Under the pieces are notes generated by a model that searched no databases, was not told the DNA's origin, and saw only the letters and a program-made list of their open reading frames with translations. A program made the position numbers and the translations under genes. Shown piece by piece: positions 34,643 to 42,857 of a DNA stretch of 64,000 nucleotides; the stretch's first letter is position 1; each line of letters begins with the position of its first letter. Source of the DNA: Faecalimonas umbilicata (GTDB lineage Bacteria; Bacillota; Clostridia; Lachnospirales; Lachnospiraceae); the NCBI RefSeq assembly GCF_004346095.1, contig NZ_SLZV01000003.1, forward strand, positions 97,242 to 161,241. Reading direction: 5' to 3'.

Positions 34643-36919
34643 TTATTTTTTGATTTTATTTAACTGAAGATTTAAGACTTTTACGCCCTGCTCCGGAATT
34701 TCCTGTCCCATCTGTCCTACCATCTGGATCATTTCTTCTAATGTCTTTCCGCCGAGCATCTTTAACATTCCTTTGTTTAATTTCATACCAGACATTGCAG
34801 ATAAAGCTCCGCTGAGAATTGCAGCCGCCTCATCATTTTCAATGATATCTGTGATCTTGTCGCGGATAGAGAAATATCCTTCCGGAAATACCATCTCGCC
34901 TGCGTTTGCTGCTTCTGCTGCCGCCTGATCAAACCAGTTGGCTGCTCCTTCCATTCCTTCCTCATCTTCATTCTTCGGAAGTGTGTAGATCTCCGGTTTT
35001 TCTGCTACTTTTTCAAGTGCGAGAGAATCTGTGCAGTCGTTGTATCTTGCAGTGATCTGTGTAAATCCTTCGTGAAGCGGAACTCCTTCAAATACAAAAA
35101 TCTTCTCTCCGCTCTGCTCTGCAAATAATTCTCCGTCTACATAAAGCTGTACTGCCGGCTGGTTCGAGTACACTTTTACCGTTGTAGTCTCCCCGGCTCT
35201 CTGTGCGTATCTGCGACCGCAAACGTATACAAATGGTTCGCTGCTCCAGTATGCTTTGTATAAGTAGAATGCTTCCTTTTTGATCTTTCTGTCGATAGTG
35301 ACAAGACCTTTGTTATTTCTTCCTGCCACTCCACCTTCATCTCTGGCTGCACAACCGAAGTCGAACATGTTCCATACATGGCTGCTCCAGATATAGTCGC
35401 GCTCCATCAACATTTTCACCATGAATTCATGGTACTCTGCCTGATATGCCTCAGAGTAATCTCTGCACTTCGGCTCATCCGGCTGATAAGTAATGATTCC
35501 TTCTGCACCATACTCAGAAAGTCCGATGCAGCGATCTGGATATTTCTTATGATAATCGTCAAACCATACAGAGTTCTGCTCATATTTCCCGCCGTACCAT
35601 CCGAAATAGTGATTATAGCTTTCTACATCTGTCACACTGTGAAGATCGCTGTCCTGGGAGAGCAATGTCACATGTGCCATCGTTGTCAGTCTGGTCGGAT
35701 CCAGCTCTTTGACAAGGGCATTGAGATCTCTGTGGTTGTCCACAAGCCCTGGTTTCTCACCGTGGATCGTAATCTCATTTGAGATTCCCCAGAAGCAGAT
35801 ACATGCATGATTGTAGTTCTGATAGATCAGATCTTTCATCTGCTGACGACAGTTTTCATGTGCCGCCGGATCATCACTCTGGCTGCTGATGTACGGGATC
35901 TCTGCCCATACGACAAATCCATACTCATCACATACATCATAGAAATCCTGACTGTGCTGATAGTGTGCAAGACGGATCGTATTTGCTCCAACTTCCCGGA
36001 TCAGATCTGCATCAAGACGGTGATCTTCTTTTGTCAGTGCATTTCCCTGATACAGCTTATCCTGATGTCTGGAAACTCCACGCAGTTTCATCGGTTTTCC
36101 ATTTAAGAAAAATCCTTTTTCTTTGTCGACATAAAATTCACGGATACCAAAACGTACAGTAACCTCATCGACCGTTTCATTGCGGCGTACCAGTTCTGCT
36201 GTACATGTGTAAAGATATGGATCTTCCACACCCTGCCACAGATGTGCATCCGGAAGGAACTGAACGACTGATGGCTGCTCTGCCGGTCTCCAGCTTTCTG
36301 CTACAACGTTTCCATCTGCATCTTTGATCTGGTATCTGACAGTATAATTTTCGTCTGCATTTTTCACCCAGGATTCCAATTTGATCTCTGCATCTTTTCC
36401 TTTGACAACCGGAGTTACTTTCAGTCCCGGAGCCCCATAAAAATCCAGATCAAAATGAACTTCCGGCACAAGGATCAGATTGACACCGCGGTACAATCCG
36501 CCATAGAATGTGAAGTCTGCAACCTGTGGATAGATGTGGCTCTTCTCTCCATTGTCCACTTCGATCACAAGAAGATTTTCTCCCTGCGCGTGCAATGCTT
36601 CTGTCACATCCGCACGGAAAGTAGAGAATCCGCCTTCGTGATATGCCACTTCCTGTCCATTTACATACACGCGTCCAGACAATGCTGCTGCCAGCACTTC
36701 TACATAGACACGGTATCCATCCATACACTCCGGTGTCTCAAAGCTTTTTGCATACCAGCATGCTCCGCGGTAGTATTCTCCTCTTCCGTCCTGGCCATCC
36801 ACAGCGTTCCATGTGTGAGGCAGATCTACTTTTGCCCAGTCGCAAGGAAGTTCCTGCGGAAGTCCGACATTTTCTTTTTGAAAATACCAGTTTTTATTTA
36901 ATTCCATTACAGTTCTCAT
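34643..36919 (-). CDS. Glycoside hydrolase family 2 (beta-galactosidase-like)
   Basis: The start at 36919 (MRTVMELNKNWYFQKENVG) follows AGGAGA; an upstream in-frame start adds eight unrelated residues. The 758-residue enzyme has the GH2 sugar-binding domain (DLPHTWNAVDGQ, GRVYVNGQEV), an immunoglobulin-like domain and the TIM barrel with acid/base Glu in CFWGISNEITIHG and nucleophile Glu in CIGLSEYGAEG. No signal peptide, so intracellular. The last 75 residues are a methionine-rich helical extension (MKLNKGMLKMLGGKTLEEMI). Beta-galactosidase is most likely, but beta-glucuronidase or another GH2 activity is not excluded. Confidence 0.88.
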   Translation of the reverse strand: MRTVMELNKNWYFQKENVGLPQELPCDWAKVDLPHTWNAVDGQDGRGEYYRGACWYAKSFETPECMDGYRVYVEVLAAALSGRVYVNGQEVAYHEGGFSTFRADVTEALHAQGENLLVIEVDNGEKSHIYPQVADFTFYGGLYRGVNLILVPEVHFDLDFYGAPGLKVTPVVKGKDAEIKLESWVKNADENYTVRYQIKDADGNVVAESWRPAEQPSVVQFLPDAHLWQGVEDPYLYTCTAELVRRNETVDEVTVRFGIREFYVDKEKGFFLNGKPMKLRGVSRHQDKLYQGNALTKEDHRLDADLIREVGANTIRLAHYQHSQDFYDVCDEYGFVVWAEIPYISSQSDDPAAHENCRQQMKDLIYQNYNHACICFWGISNEITIHGEKPGLVDNHRDLNALVKELDPTRLTTMAHVTLLSQDSDLHSVTDVESYNHYFGWYGGKYEQNSVWFDDYHKKYPDRCIGLSEYGAEGIITYQPDEPKCRDYSEAYQAEYHEFMVKMLMERDYIWSSHVWNMFDFGCAARDEGGVAGRNNKGLVTIDRKIKKEAFYLYKAYWSSEPFVYVCGRRYAQRAGETTTVKVYSNQPAVQLYVDGELFAEQSGEKIFVFEGVPLHEGFTQITARYNDCTDSLALEKVAEKPEIYTLPKNEDEEGMEGAANWFDQAAAEAANAGEMVFPEGYFSIRDKITDIIENDEAAAILSGALSAMSGMKLNKGMLKMLGGKTLEEMIQMVGQMGQEIPEQGVKVLNLQLNKIKK

Positions 36920-36951
36920 GATATCTTCTCCTTTTCCTATCAATTTGTTTT

Positions 36952-36980
36952 ATCATAGCATATCCGATTTTTCCGTTCAA
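36952..36980 (-). promoter_or_regulatory. Promoter of the GH2 gene
   Basis: Minus strand TTGAAC (36975-36980), 17-bp spacer, TATGAT (36952-36957), about 33 bp before the start codon. Confidence 0.65.
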
Positions 36981-37051
36981 TCAACAATCATGGACATTCC
37001 GTTTTGAAACCGACACTTTCCCTATATCTGTTGTTTTTCTTCTATTTTTCT

Positions 37052-37080
37052 TTGTCGTTTTCCTTTCTTTGTGTTATGAT
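37052..37080 (+). promoter_or_regulatory. Promoter of the divergent tetR-apbE transcript
   Basis: TTGTCG (37052-37057), 17-bp spacer, TATGAT (37075-37080), 44 bp upstream of the tetR start. No obvious palindromic operator was found between the two divergent promoters. Confidence 0.55.
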
Positions 37081-37123
37081 TTACAAATAAACCATTTTTG
37101 AATGTTTATAGAAAGGTGTTTTT

Positions 37124-37708
37124 ATGCAACAGGAAAAATTACATCGAAAGAGAGCTTACTCCCAAAAAGTACTAAAGGAAGCTCTGCTCAAATTACTGGT
37201 CGACCAGCCGCTCTCTAAGATTACCGTACAGAAGCTCTGTGAGACTGCCGACGTCAACCGCACTACATTTTATTCGAACTTTGAAGATATCTTTGCATTA
37301 TATCGGCAGGTCCAGGACGATTTTCTCGAACAGATGGCACTGTTTACCCAACAGCAGAAACCTTATGCGGACAACCGTGCACTGATCTGTGATATCTTTC
37401 GTTTTCTCTATGAAAACATGGACTCCTGCCGTGTACTGATCCTTCATTCGGAAGATGCATTTCTCGAGCGTCTGTTCGCACTGCAATACGATGTCAGTCG
37501 CACTTTGATGCAAGAAAGCTGCGATGCATTTGATCCGGACTCTTTTGATTATCTCTATACGTTCCGCGTCTGCGGAATCATTGGAATCATCCGGAAATGG
37601 TTCCACGATGGGCTAAAGATTCCTTATGAACAGATTGCTGACTATGCGATCCAATCTTCGGATGCACTCCTCTACTCATGGAAGGAGGCTCATAGAAGCA
37701 ATGACTAA
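37124..37708 (+). CDS. TetR/AcrR-family regulator
   Basis: A 194-residue protein with an N-terminal TetR HTH (KVLKEALLKLLVDQPLSKIT, then VQKLCETADVNRTTFYSNFE) and a C-terminal domain of the TetR_C_8 type (LYTFRVCGIIGIIRKWFHDG). GAAAGGTG precedes the ATG. Its divergent position suggests it controls the GH2 gene, itself or both. It overlaps the apbE start by 8 bp, so the two are translated together. Confidence 0.88.
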   Translation: MQQEKLHRKRAYSQKVLKEALLKLLVDQPLSKITVQKLCETADVNRTTFYSNFEDIFALYRQVQDDFLEQMALFTQQQKPYADNRALICDIFRFLYENMDSCRVLILHSEDAFLERLFALQYDVSRTLMQESCDAFDPDSFDYLYTFRVCGIIGIIRKWFHDGLKIPYEQIADYAIQSSDALLYSWKEAHRSND

Positions 37709-38741
37709 CTTTCACAGACGAATATTTCAGACAGGAATTGTGCTTCTTGTCTTCCTGCTGCTCCTGTTCTTCTCTTTTGAGCAGCAGAAAAAGCAATCTT
37801 CGGGAACGGATGAAACTGCAAAAGCTCCTATTTCTGACACTGCTTTTAAACTGAATACCGTTGTCACTGTAACGCTCTATGACTCTACAGATGAGAACCT
37901 GCTTGCAGAAGCGATCGATCTCTGCGACAAATACGAAAACTTGTTCAGCCGCACACGCCCGACAAGCGAGCTCTACCAGCTCAATCATGGTCTTCTTCCA
38001 CAGGAGGACGGTTTTTTCTGTATCTCACCGGAGATGACAGAACTGCTCACTGCCGCACTCTCCTACTGTGAGAAATCTGGCGGAGCCTTCGACATCACCA
38101 TTGGTCCGGTCTCTGCTCTGTGGGATTTTACTTCTGAAGAAAAGGTGGTGCCGTCGGATGCTGAGATCTCTGCTGCACTTCCGCTGGTAGATTATCGAAA
38201 GGTCATTGTAAAAGAAAACCGTGTCCGGTTTTTGCAGGAGGGAATGCAGCTTGACCTGGGAGCGATCGCCAAAGGCTACATCGCTGACAAAATAAAAGAA
38301 TTTCTGCTGGAGCATGGGGTAAAAAGCGCCGTGATCAACCTTGGTGGAAACGTCCTCTGTGTCGGAGAAAAGCCAGATGGAGATGCTTTCGGAATCGGAA
38401 TCCAGAAGCCTTTTGCAAAACGAAGCGAGACCGTGTCGACAATCCAGGTGCGGGACAAATCCATTGTCTCCTCCGGGATCTACGAGCGTTCTTTTGAAAA
38501 AGACGGCAAGTTCTACCATCACTTGTTAAATCCAAAAACGGGGTACCCTTATGACAACTCACTTGTGTCCGTCACAATCCTGTCCGAAAAATCCGTAGAT
38601 GGAGATGGACTCAGCACTGCCTGCTTTTCCCTTGGTCTCGAAGAAGGTATGAACTTCATCGAAGATCTTCCGGATACGGAAGCAGTATTTATTACGGAAG
38701 ATTACAAACTCCATTACAGCAGCGGTTTTCCACGATCGTAA
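37701..38741 (+). CDS. apbE: ApbE-family FAD:protein FMN transferase
   Basis: The start at 37701 (MTNFHRRIFQTGIVLLVFLL) is chosen because GGAGG lies upstream and the following residues form an uncleaved membrane anchor; no lipobox Cys is present. The 346-residue product shows NTVVTVTLYDST, YENLFSRTRPTSELYQLN, GGAFDITIGPVSALWDF and LDLGAIAKGYIADKI, then AVINLGGNVLCVGE and a late HHLLNPKTGYP. ApbE enzymes attach FMN to a threonine of extracytoplasmic electron-transfer proteins. No target flavoprotein is encoded nearby. Confidence 0.92.
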   Translation: MTNFHRRIFQTGIVLLVFLLLLFFSFEQQKKQSSGTDETAKAPISDTAFKLNTVVTVTLYDSTDENLLAEAIDLCDKYENLFSRTRPTSELYQLNHGLLPQEDGFFCISPEMTELLTAALSYCEKSGGAFDITIGPVSALWDFTSEEKVVPSDAEISAALPLVDYRKVIVKENRVRFLQEGMQLDLGAIAKGYIADKIKEFLLEHGVKSAVINLGGNVLCVGEKPDGDAFGIGIQKPFAKRSETVSTIQVRDKSIVSSGIYERSFEKDGKFYHHLLNPKTGYPYDNSLVSVTILSEKSVDGDGLSTACFSLGLEEGMNFIEDLPDTEAVFITEDYKLHYSSGFPRS

Positions 38742-38752
38742 AATCATAACAA

Positions 38753-38809
38753 AAGAGAATCTCCCATAGAAGATCCGTACATGCTTGATCTTCTATGGGA
38801 GATTCTCTT
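38753..38809. terminator. Bidirectional terminator between apbE and the lipid glycosyltransferase gene
   Basis: A perfect 23-bp inverted repeat (38753-38775 with 38787-38809) with an 11-base loop, followed by T-rich sequence in the plus direction. It lies between convergent genes. Its arm shares GAATCTCCCATAGAA with the terminator at 601-667. Confidence 0.9.
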
Positions 38810-38816
38810 ATTCTTT

Positions 38817-39923
38817 TTATATCTGTTCCAGCAAATTACAAATGCGTTCCGCAGCATCTGCCGGTACAGTATTCTGTTGATTTTCGATCATCCTTCCTGT
38901 CGGTCTTGTATTTTTCATCAGTTTCCGCCCCGCAAGCAACTGATCTTCGATCATACGGGGAGCAAGACACATGCCATGTTTCCGGAAAAATATGCGGTTT
39001 CTTGTCTCACACCCCGGAATCGGTGTCAGATGGATCAACGGTATTCCGATCACAGCCGCTTCGGTGGAGGAAAGTCCTCCCGGCTTCGAATAGAGAACGT
39101 CACATGCCCGCATATAGGTTGCCATCTGGTCAGTACTTCCTATAATAGAAATATTTTTATAACCGTCATAGCGCTTGCGAAGCTTCTTCTCCAGCTTCTT
39201 GTTCCTTCCACAGATCACCACCGCCTGCTCCACCTCTTCCAGTGCTTCTCGCATCAGATCCAGCAACTGTTGGATTTTCCCGGCACCGATGCTTCCTCCT
39301 GCTACGAGATAGTAGATGCCATCCTCGCTCATCCCAAGCTTCTCTCGCGCCTGCTGCTTTGTTTCCTTGGAACAAAATGTCTCATCTACCGGAATGCCAA
39401 ATGCGCGAAGCTTCTGTTTCTTTACCCCTTTTCGGACAAATTCCAGTTCTAACTCCTCATGGGGGATCACATAATAATCACACTCCGTCTCCCCGGTAAA
39501 AGGAATACAGGTGTAGTCCGTCGCCACATAGACCGACTTCGGACAGTTCCACCCTTTTCTTTTTAAGTAGGAGATCATCTCCGCAGGGTACAGATGCGGC
39601 ATCACAATGGCATCGTAAGACTTCTGTTCCAGATACTTTGCCAGATGCCTTGCCACAAGGCTGTTCGCATAATAAACCGGAGATCTGCCGGGCAGTCTGC
39701 TTACAAATGCCCCGAGCTTATACAGCATCCCAAATGCCCGCGGATGCTTTTGGACCAATTTTACATAAGCTCCACCTACCGCTCCCGCAACACGCTTTCC
39801 GGACAGTTCAAATGGATTTAAAAAGACCGCCTGATGTCCTCTCCGGATCAGTTCTTTCTGGATGGATCTGGCAGCAGAATTATGTCCTCCACCGGTATCA
39901 CAAGATAAAATCAGTACATTCAT
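38817..39923 (-). CDS. Glycolipid glycosyltransferase (MGDG synthase / UgtP-like, GT28)
   Basis: A 368-residue GT-B enzyme. The N-terminus VLILSCDTGGGHNSAARSIQ is the MGDG-synthase acceptor-domain motif; the C-terminal half has YLVAGGSIGAGKIQQLLDLM and the donor motif YSKPGGLSSTEAAVIGIPLI. These enzymes add a sugar to diacylglycerol to make membrane glycolipids or lipoteichoic acid anchors. It overlaps plsY by 4 bp, tying it to phospholipid synthesis. Confidence 0.9.
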   Translation of the reverse strand: MNVLILSCDTGGGHNSAARSIQKELIRRGHQAVFLNPFELSGKRVAGAVGGAYVKLVQKHPRAFGMLYKLGAFVSRLPGRSPVYYANSLVARHLAKYLEQKSYDAIVMPHLYPAEMISYLKRKGWNCPKSVYVATDYTCIPFTGETECDYYVIPHEELELEFVRKGVKKQKLRAFGIPVDETFCSKETKQQAREKLGMSEDGIYYLVAGGSIGAGKIQQLLDLMREALEEVEQAVVICGRNKKLEKKLRKRYDGYKNISIIGSTDQMATYMRACDVLYSKPGGLSSTEAAVIGIPLIHLTPIPGCETRNRIFFRKHGMCLAPRMIEDQLLAGRKLMKNTRPTGRMIENQQNTVPADAAERICNLLEQI

Positions 39924-40519
39924 AATAGTTTCACCTTAATTTCCTCTCTTTCTTCCCGGCAAAGCATCAGCTTGCCAAGTACCAGCGCAGAGATCAGAAT
40001 CATTCCCAGGCTGACGTAAGAATTTTTTCCAAAAAACAATACGAGAATCGTCGCAAAAAGATACGTCGCAAATGTCTTATGATAATTCGGCGTGATCACA
40101 ATCACAAAGGAGAATAAGAGAAAACAGCATGCCAGCAGCAGCACTGGTTTCATATATGGATAGAGTCCAAGCAGCACCCCGAAAGAAACTGCAATCCCTT
40201 TTCCTCCACGAAAACGATGAAATACCGGGAAGATATGTCCGGCAACCGGTGCTGCCAGCACAAACGTAATCCAGATATCTGCCCCCGGCAGTCCATGCAT
40301 GTAAGCATACACCGGCAAAATTCCTTTTAAAAGATCGCACAACAACGTGCAGATGCCACACCATATTCCTCCATTTAGAAATGCATTTGTCGTTCCGGGA
40401 TTCCCGTCAATCGTATCTTCCGTCACATCTTTCTGGCAGAATAGCTTCCCAAACACCTTTGCATATAACACACTCCCGGAAACATACCCGATCATCGTAT
40501 AAAATATTCCCCGTCCCAT
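39920..40519 (-). CDS. plsY: Glycerol-3-phosphate acyltransferase PlsY
   Basis: The start at 40519 (MGRGIFYTMIGYVSGSVLYA) has GAGGTGG upstream and places the first helix correctly; the earlier frame start adds ten residues. The 199-residue protein has five to seven helices and PlsY motifs: SGSVLYAKVFGK, DTIDGNPGTTNAFLNGG and the FHRFRGGKGIAVSFG loop with the Arg-Gly-Gly-Lys-Gly site. PlsY acylates glycerol-3-phosphate using acyl phosphate. In motif 1 the usual Gly-Ser-Gly-Asn-Pro context is replaced by GNPGTTN in motif 2, as in many Clostridia. Confidence 0.88.
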   Translation of the reverse strand: MGRGIFYTMIGYVSGSVLYAKVFGKLFCQKDVTEDTIDGNPGTTNAFLNGGIWCGICTLLCDLLKGILPVYAYMHGLPGADIWITFVLAAPVAGHIFPVFHRFRGGKGIAVSFGVLLGLYPYMKPVLLLACCFLLFSFVIVITPNYHKTFATYLFATILVLFFGKNSYVSLGMILISALVLGKLMLCREEREEIKVKLL

Positions 40520-40594
40520 TGTCCACCTCGTTGTATAAATCTTTCCCATTTACTCTTTTTCATCTGTTTCCACATTCTTTTTACAGATCTGTAT

Positions 40595-41212
40595 CTACGC
40601 CTCTTCGTCCAGTATCTTCTGAATCGTATTTTTCACCAGTTCAAAGGCGATCGGATTCATACCGCTGTTGATCACGATATCTGCAGTACTCCTTGTCGGT
40701 TCTACATAGAGATAATGCATCGGTTTGACAGTTGTAAGATATTGCTCCACAACACCTTCCATATCGCGCCCACGCTCTTTGACATCACGAATAATCCTGC
40801 GGAGAATTCTCTCATCTGCATCGGCCTCTACATACACCTTGATATCCATCAGATCTCTCAGCCGTTCGTCTGCCAGGACAAGGATTCCTTCTAATAAAAT
40901 TACTTTCTTTGGCTCTACAGTCACAACTTCGCTTGACCTTGTGTGAAGTGTGTAGTCATAAGTCGGACACTGTATCGTCTTTCCTTCTTTTAACTCCTGC
41001 AGCTGTCTGACAAGCAGCTCTGTCTCCATCGCATCCGGATGGTCATAATTCGTCTTACGGCGCTCTTCCAGCGGAATATCACTTTGATCCCGGTAATAGT
41101 TATCATGGTAGAGCACTGCCACATCGTCTTCAAATTCTTTTTTTAACTTTCTTGTGAAGGTGGACTTTCCAGATCCGGTCCCACCTGCAATTCCAATAAT
41201 GATCGTCTTCAT
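40595..41212 (-). CDS. udk: Uridine kinase
   Basis: A 205-residue P-loop kinase with Walker A GIAGGTGSGKSTFTRKL at the N-terminus, YHDNYYRDQSDIPLEERRKT near 35, NYDHPDAMETELL near 55 and PTYDYTLHTRSSEV near 85, all conserved in uridine/cytidine kinase. It phosphorylates uridine and cytidine in pyrimidine salvage. A strong promoter is just upstream. Length is normal. Confidence 0.93.
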   Translation of the reverse strand: MKTIIIGIAGGTGSGKSTFTRKLKKEFEDDVAVLYHDNYYRDQSDIPLEERRKTNYDHPDAMETELLVRQLQELKEGKTIQCPTYDYTLHTRSSEVVTVEPKKVILLEGILVLADERLRDLMDIKVYVEADADERILRRIIRDVKERGRDMEGVVEQYLTTVKPMHYLYVEPTRSTADIVINSGMNPIAFELVKNTIQKILDEEA

Positions 41213-41260
41213 CTCTTTTACCTATATCCTATTTTTCTTATTTGCAACCTTGGCGCTTTT

Positions 41261-41289
41261 ATTATACAATTCACAGGAAATACCGTCAA
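41261..41289 (-). promoter_or_regulatory. udk promoter
   Basis: Minus strand TTGACG (41284-41289), 17-bp spacer, TATAAT (41261-41266), close to consensus and about 48 bp before the udk start. It overlaps the short gap after the MocR gene. Confidence 0.75.
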
Positions 41290-41307
41290 TCCTTTCCCCT
41301 CTGCTTT

Positions 41308-42726
41308 TTATTCCCGCTTCTCTGCAATCTCAGAATCAAACACTCCTCCAAGAAGCTCTGCAACCTCCTGCATCCGCTCTTCTTCCATGCCAGAATAGTT
41401 GAGTACCAGCACATGTTCGTACCGCTTCTGCTCTTCGATACAAAACTCCGACAGACAGCAAAGATGAATTCCCCTTTCTTGTGCCCGCCGCTTCACTTCC
41501 GCATCGGGAAGCTCTGTATGAAGTTTTACGAGCAGATGCGTGCCCGTCTCCATTCCGACAATTTCTTCCACCGGAATGGTCGGTGTGTATTCAATTGCAT
41601 GCTTCAACTTTTCTCCCTGACTTAGATAATACTTACGCAGCCGGTTCAGATGGCGGTCAAAATACCCATCACGCAAAAATCTTGCCAGCGTATGCTGTTC
41701 CAGATTCGACGAAGTATTCGAAAAAAAGTTTGCCGAGTTCACATAACGTTCCAGAAGCTTTGGCGGCAGCACCATATAGCTGATACGGATCCCGGGACTT
41801 AATGTCTTACTGAACGTATTCATATAAATGACACGCCCGCTTGTATCCAGACCGAAAAGCGCCGGAATCGAATGCCCGTTATAGCGGAACTCGCAGTCGT
41901 AATCATCTTCTATAATATAATGTTCTTCCGATTCCTCCAGCCACTTCAGCAATTCCTGTCTGCGTCTTGCAGACATCACCGTCCCAAGTGGATAATGGTG
42001 TTCGGGCGAGGTATGGACAACTGTTGCCTGGCTGCTTCGCAGACTTCCCATATGAATTCCATTTTCCGCCATAGCCGTCCAAGTCCACTTCACTCCGAGT
42101 TCTTCATAGATCAGCCGGATTTTTCTGTATCCGGGATTTTCCACCGCATACACTGCATGTTCCGGAAGCAGTCCGATCAATTTGGAATACAAATATTCAA
42201 TCCCGGTTCCAATCACAATACAGTCCGGGGATACTACCATGCTTCGGTTGTGATACAAATATTTTGCAATCTCATACCGAAGTTCCGGGCTTCCAAGAAA
42301 TTCTCCACGCATGATCAGATGCAGATTGTAGTCCCCAAGCACCTGTCGCATGACTTTCGTCCACATCGAAAATGGAAATTTCTCGTATACTGTTGTATTT
42401 GAGGCAAAGTCTGCCACCCATTTTTCTTCTTTTTCCGGAGTCGGATCGGGGATTGTGATCTTCTGGTACCTTAAAGGTGAATCAAAATCAGATACCACAT
42501 AATATCCACTCCGCTCCCTCGACTGCAGGTATCCTTCCATCTGCAGCTGTTCATACGCATTGATCACGGTCCGCACACTGATTCCGTTTTCCTTTGCAAG
42601 TTGTCTTTTCGACGGCATTTTTTCGCCCTCTGCAAGTTTTCCGTTCAAAATATCTTCCTTCAGACATTGATACAAATATTCATATTTCGACTTTCCGTCT
42701 CTCTGTTCCAAATCATAAATAAGCAA
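41308..42726 (-). CDS. MocR-type regulator (GntR HTH fused to aminotransferase domain)
   Basis: A 472-residue protein. Residues 1-75 form a GntR winged HTH (YQCLKEDILNGKLAEGEKMP, SKRQLAKENGISVRTVINAY); the rest is a fold-type I PLP domain with YIIEDDYDCEFRY near 270 and the PLP lysine in YMNTFSKTLSPGIRISYM near 310. MocR regulators use PLP to sense amines or B6 vitamers. It is divergent from an aldehyde dehydrogenase gene 131 bp away, the layout of GabR and relatives, so it probably controls that gene; the effector is unknown. Confidence 0.92.
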   Translation of the reverse strand: MLIYDLEQRDGKSKYEYLYQCLKEDILNGKLAEGEKMPSKRQLAKENGISVRTVINAYEQLQMEGYLQSRERSGYYVVSDFDSPLRYQKITIPDPTPEKEEKWVADFASNTTVYEKFPFSMWTKVMRQVLGDYNLHLIMRGEFLGSPELRYEIAKYLYHNRSMVVSPDCIVIGTGIEYLYSKLIGLLPEHAVYAVENPGYRKIRLIYEELGVKWTWTAMAENGIHMGSLRSSQATVVHTSPEHHYPLGTVMSARRRQELLKWLEESEEHYIIEDDYDCEFRYNGHSIPALFGLDTSGRVIYMNTFSKTLSPGIRISYMVLPPKLLERYVNSANFFSNTSSNLEQHTLARFLRDGYFDRHLNRLRKYYLSQGEKLKHAIEYTPTIPVEEIVGMETGTHLLVKLHTELPDAEVKRRAQERGIHLCCLSEFCIEEQKRYEHVLVLNYSGMEEERMQEVAELLGGVFDSEIAEKRE

Positions 42727-42857
42727 AATCTGGTCTCCTATAAAAACATTTTTTTGGTTATTTCAAGGTATCAGTTTCTATTGTAGACTAAGGGCAGACA
42801 AAAGTAAAGCGCTGGTGACAGCAATTGATTTTGAATTGAATTTTGGAGGTAATTTTT

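Noticed and set aside
42601..42857. Search for ATACCA-type GabR direct repeats between the MocR and aldehyde dehydrogenase genes
   Set aside because: No convincing repeated operator was found by eye.
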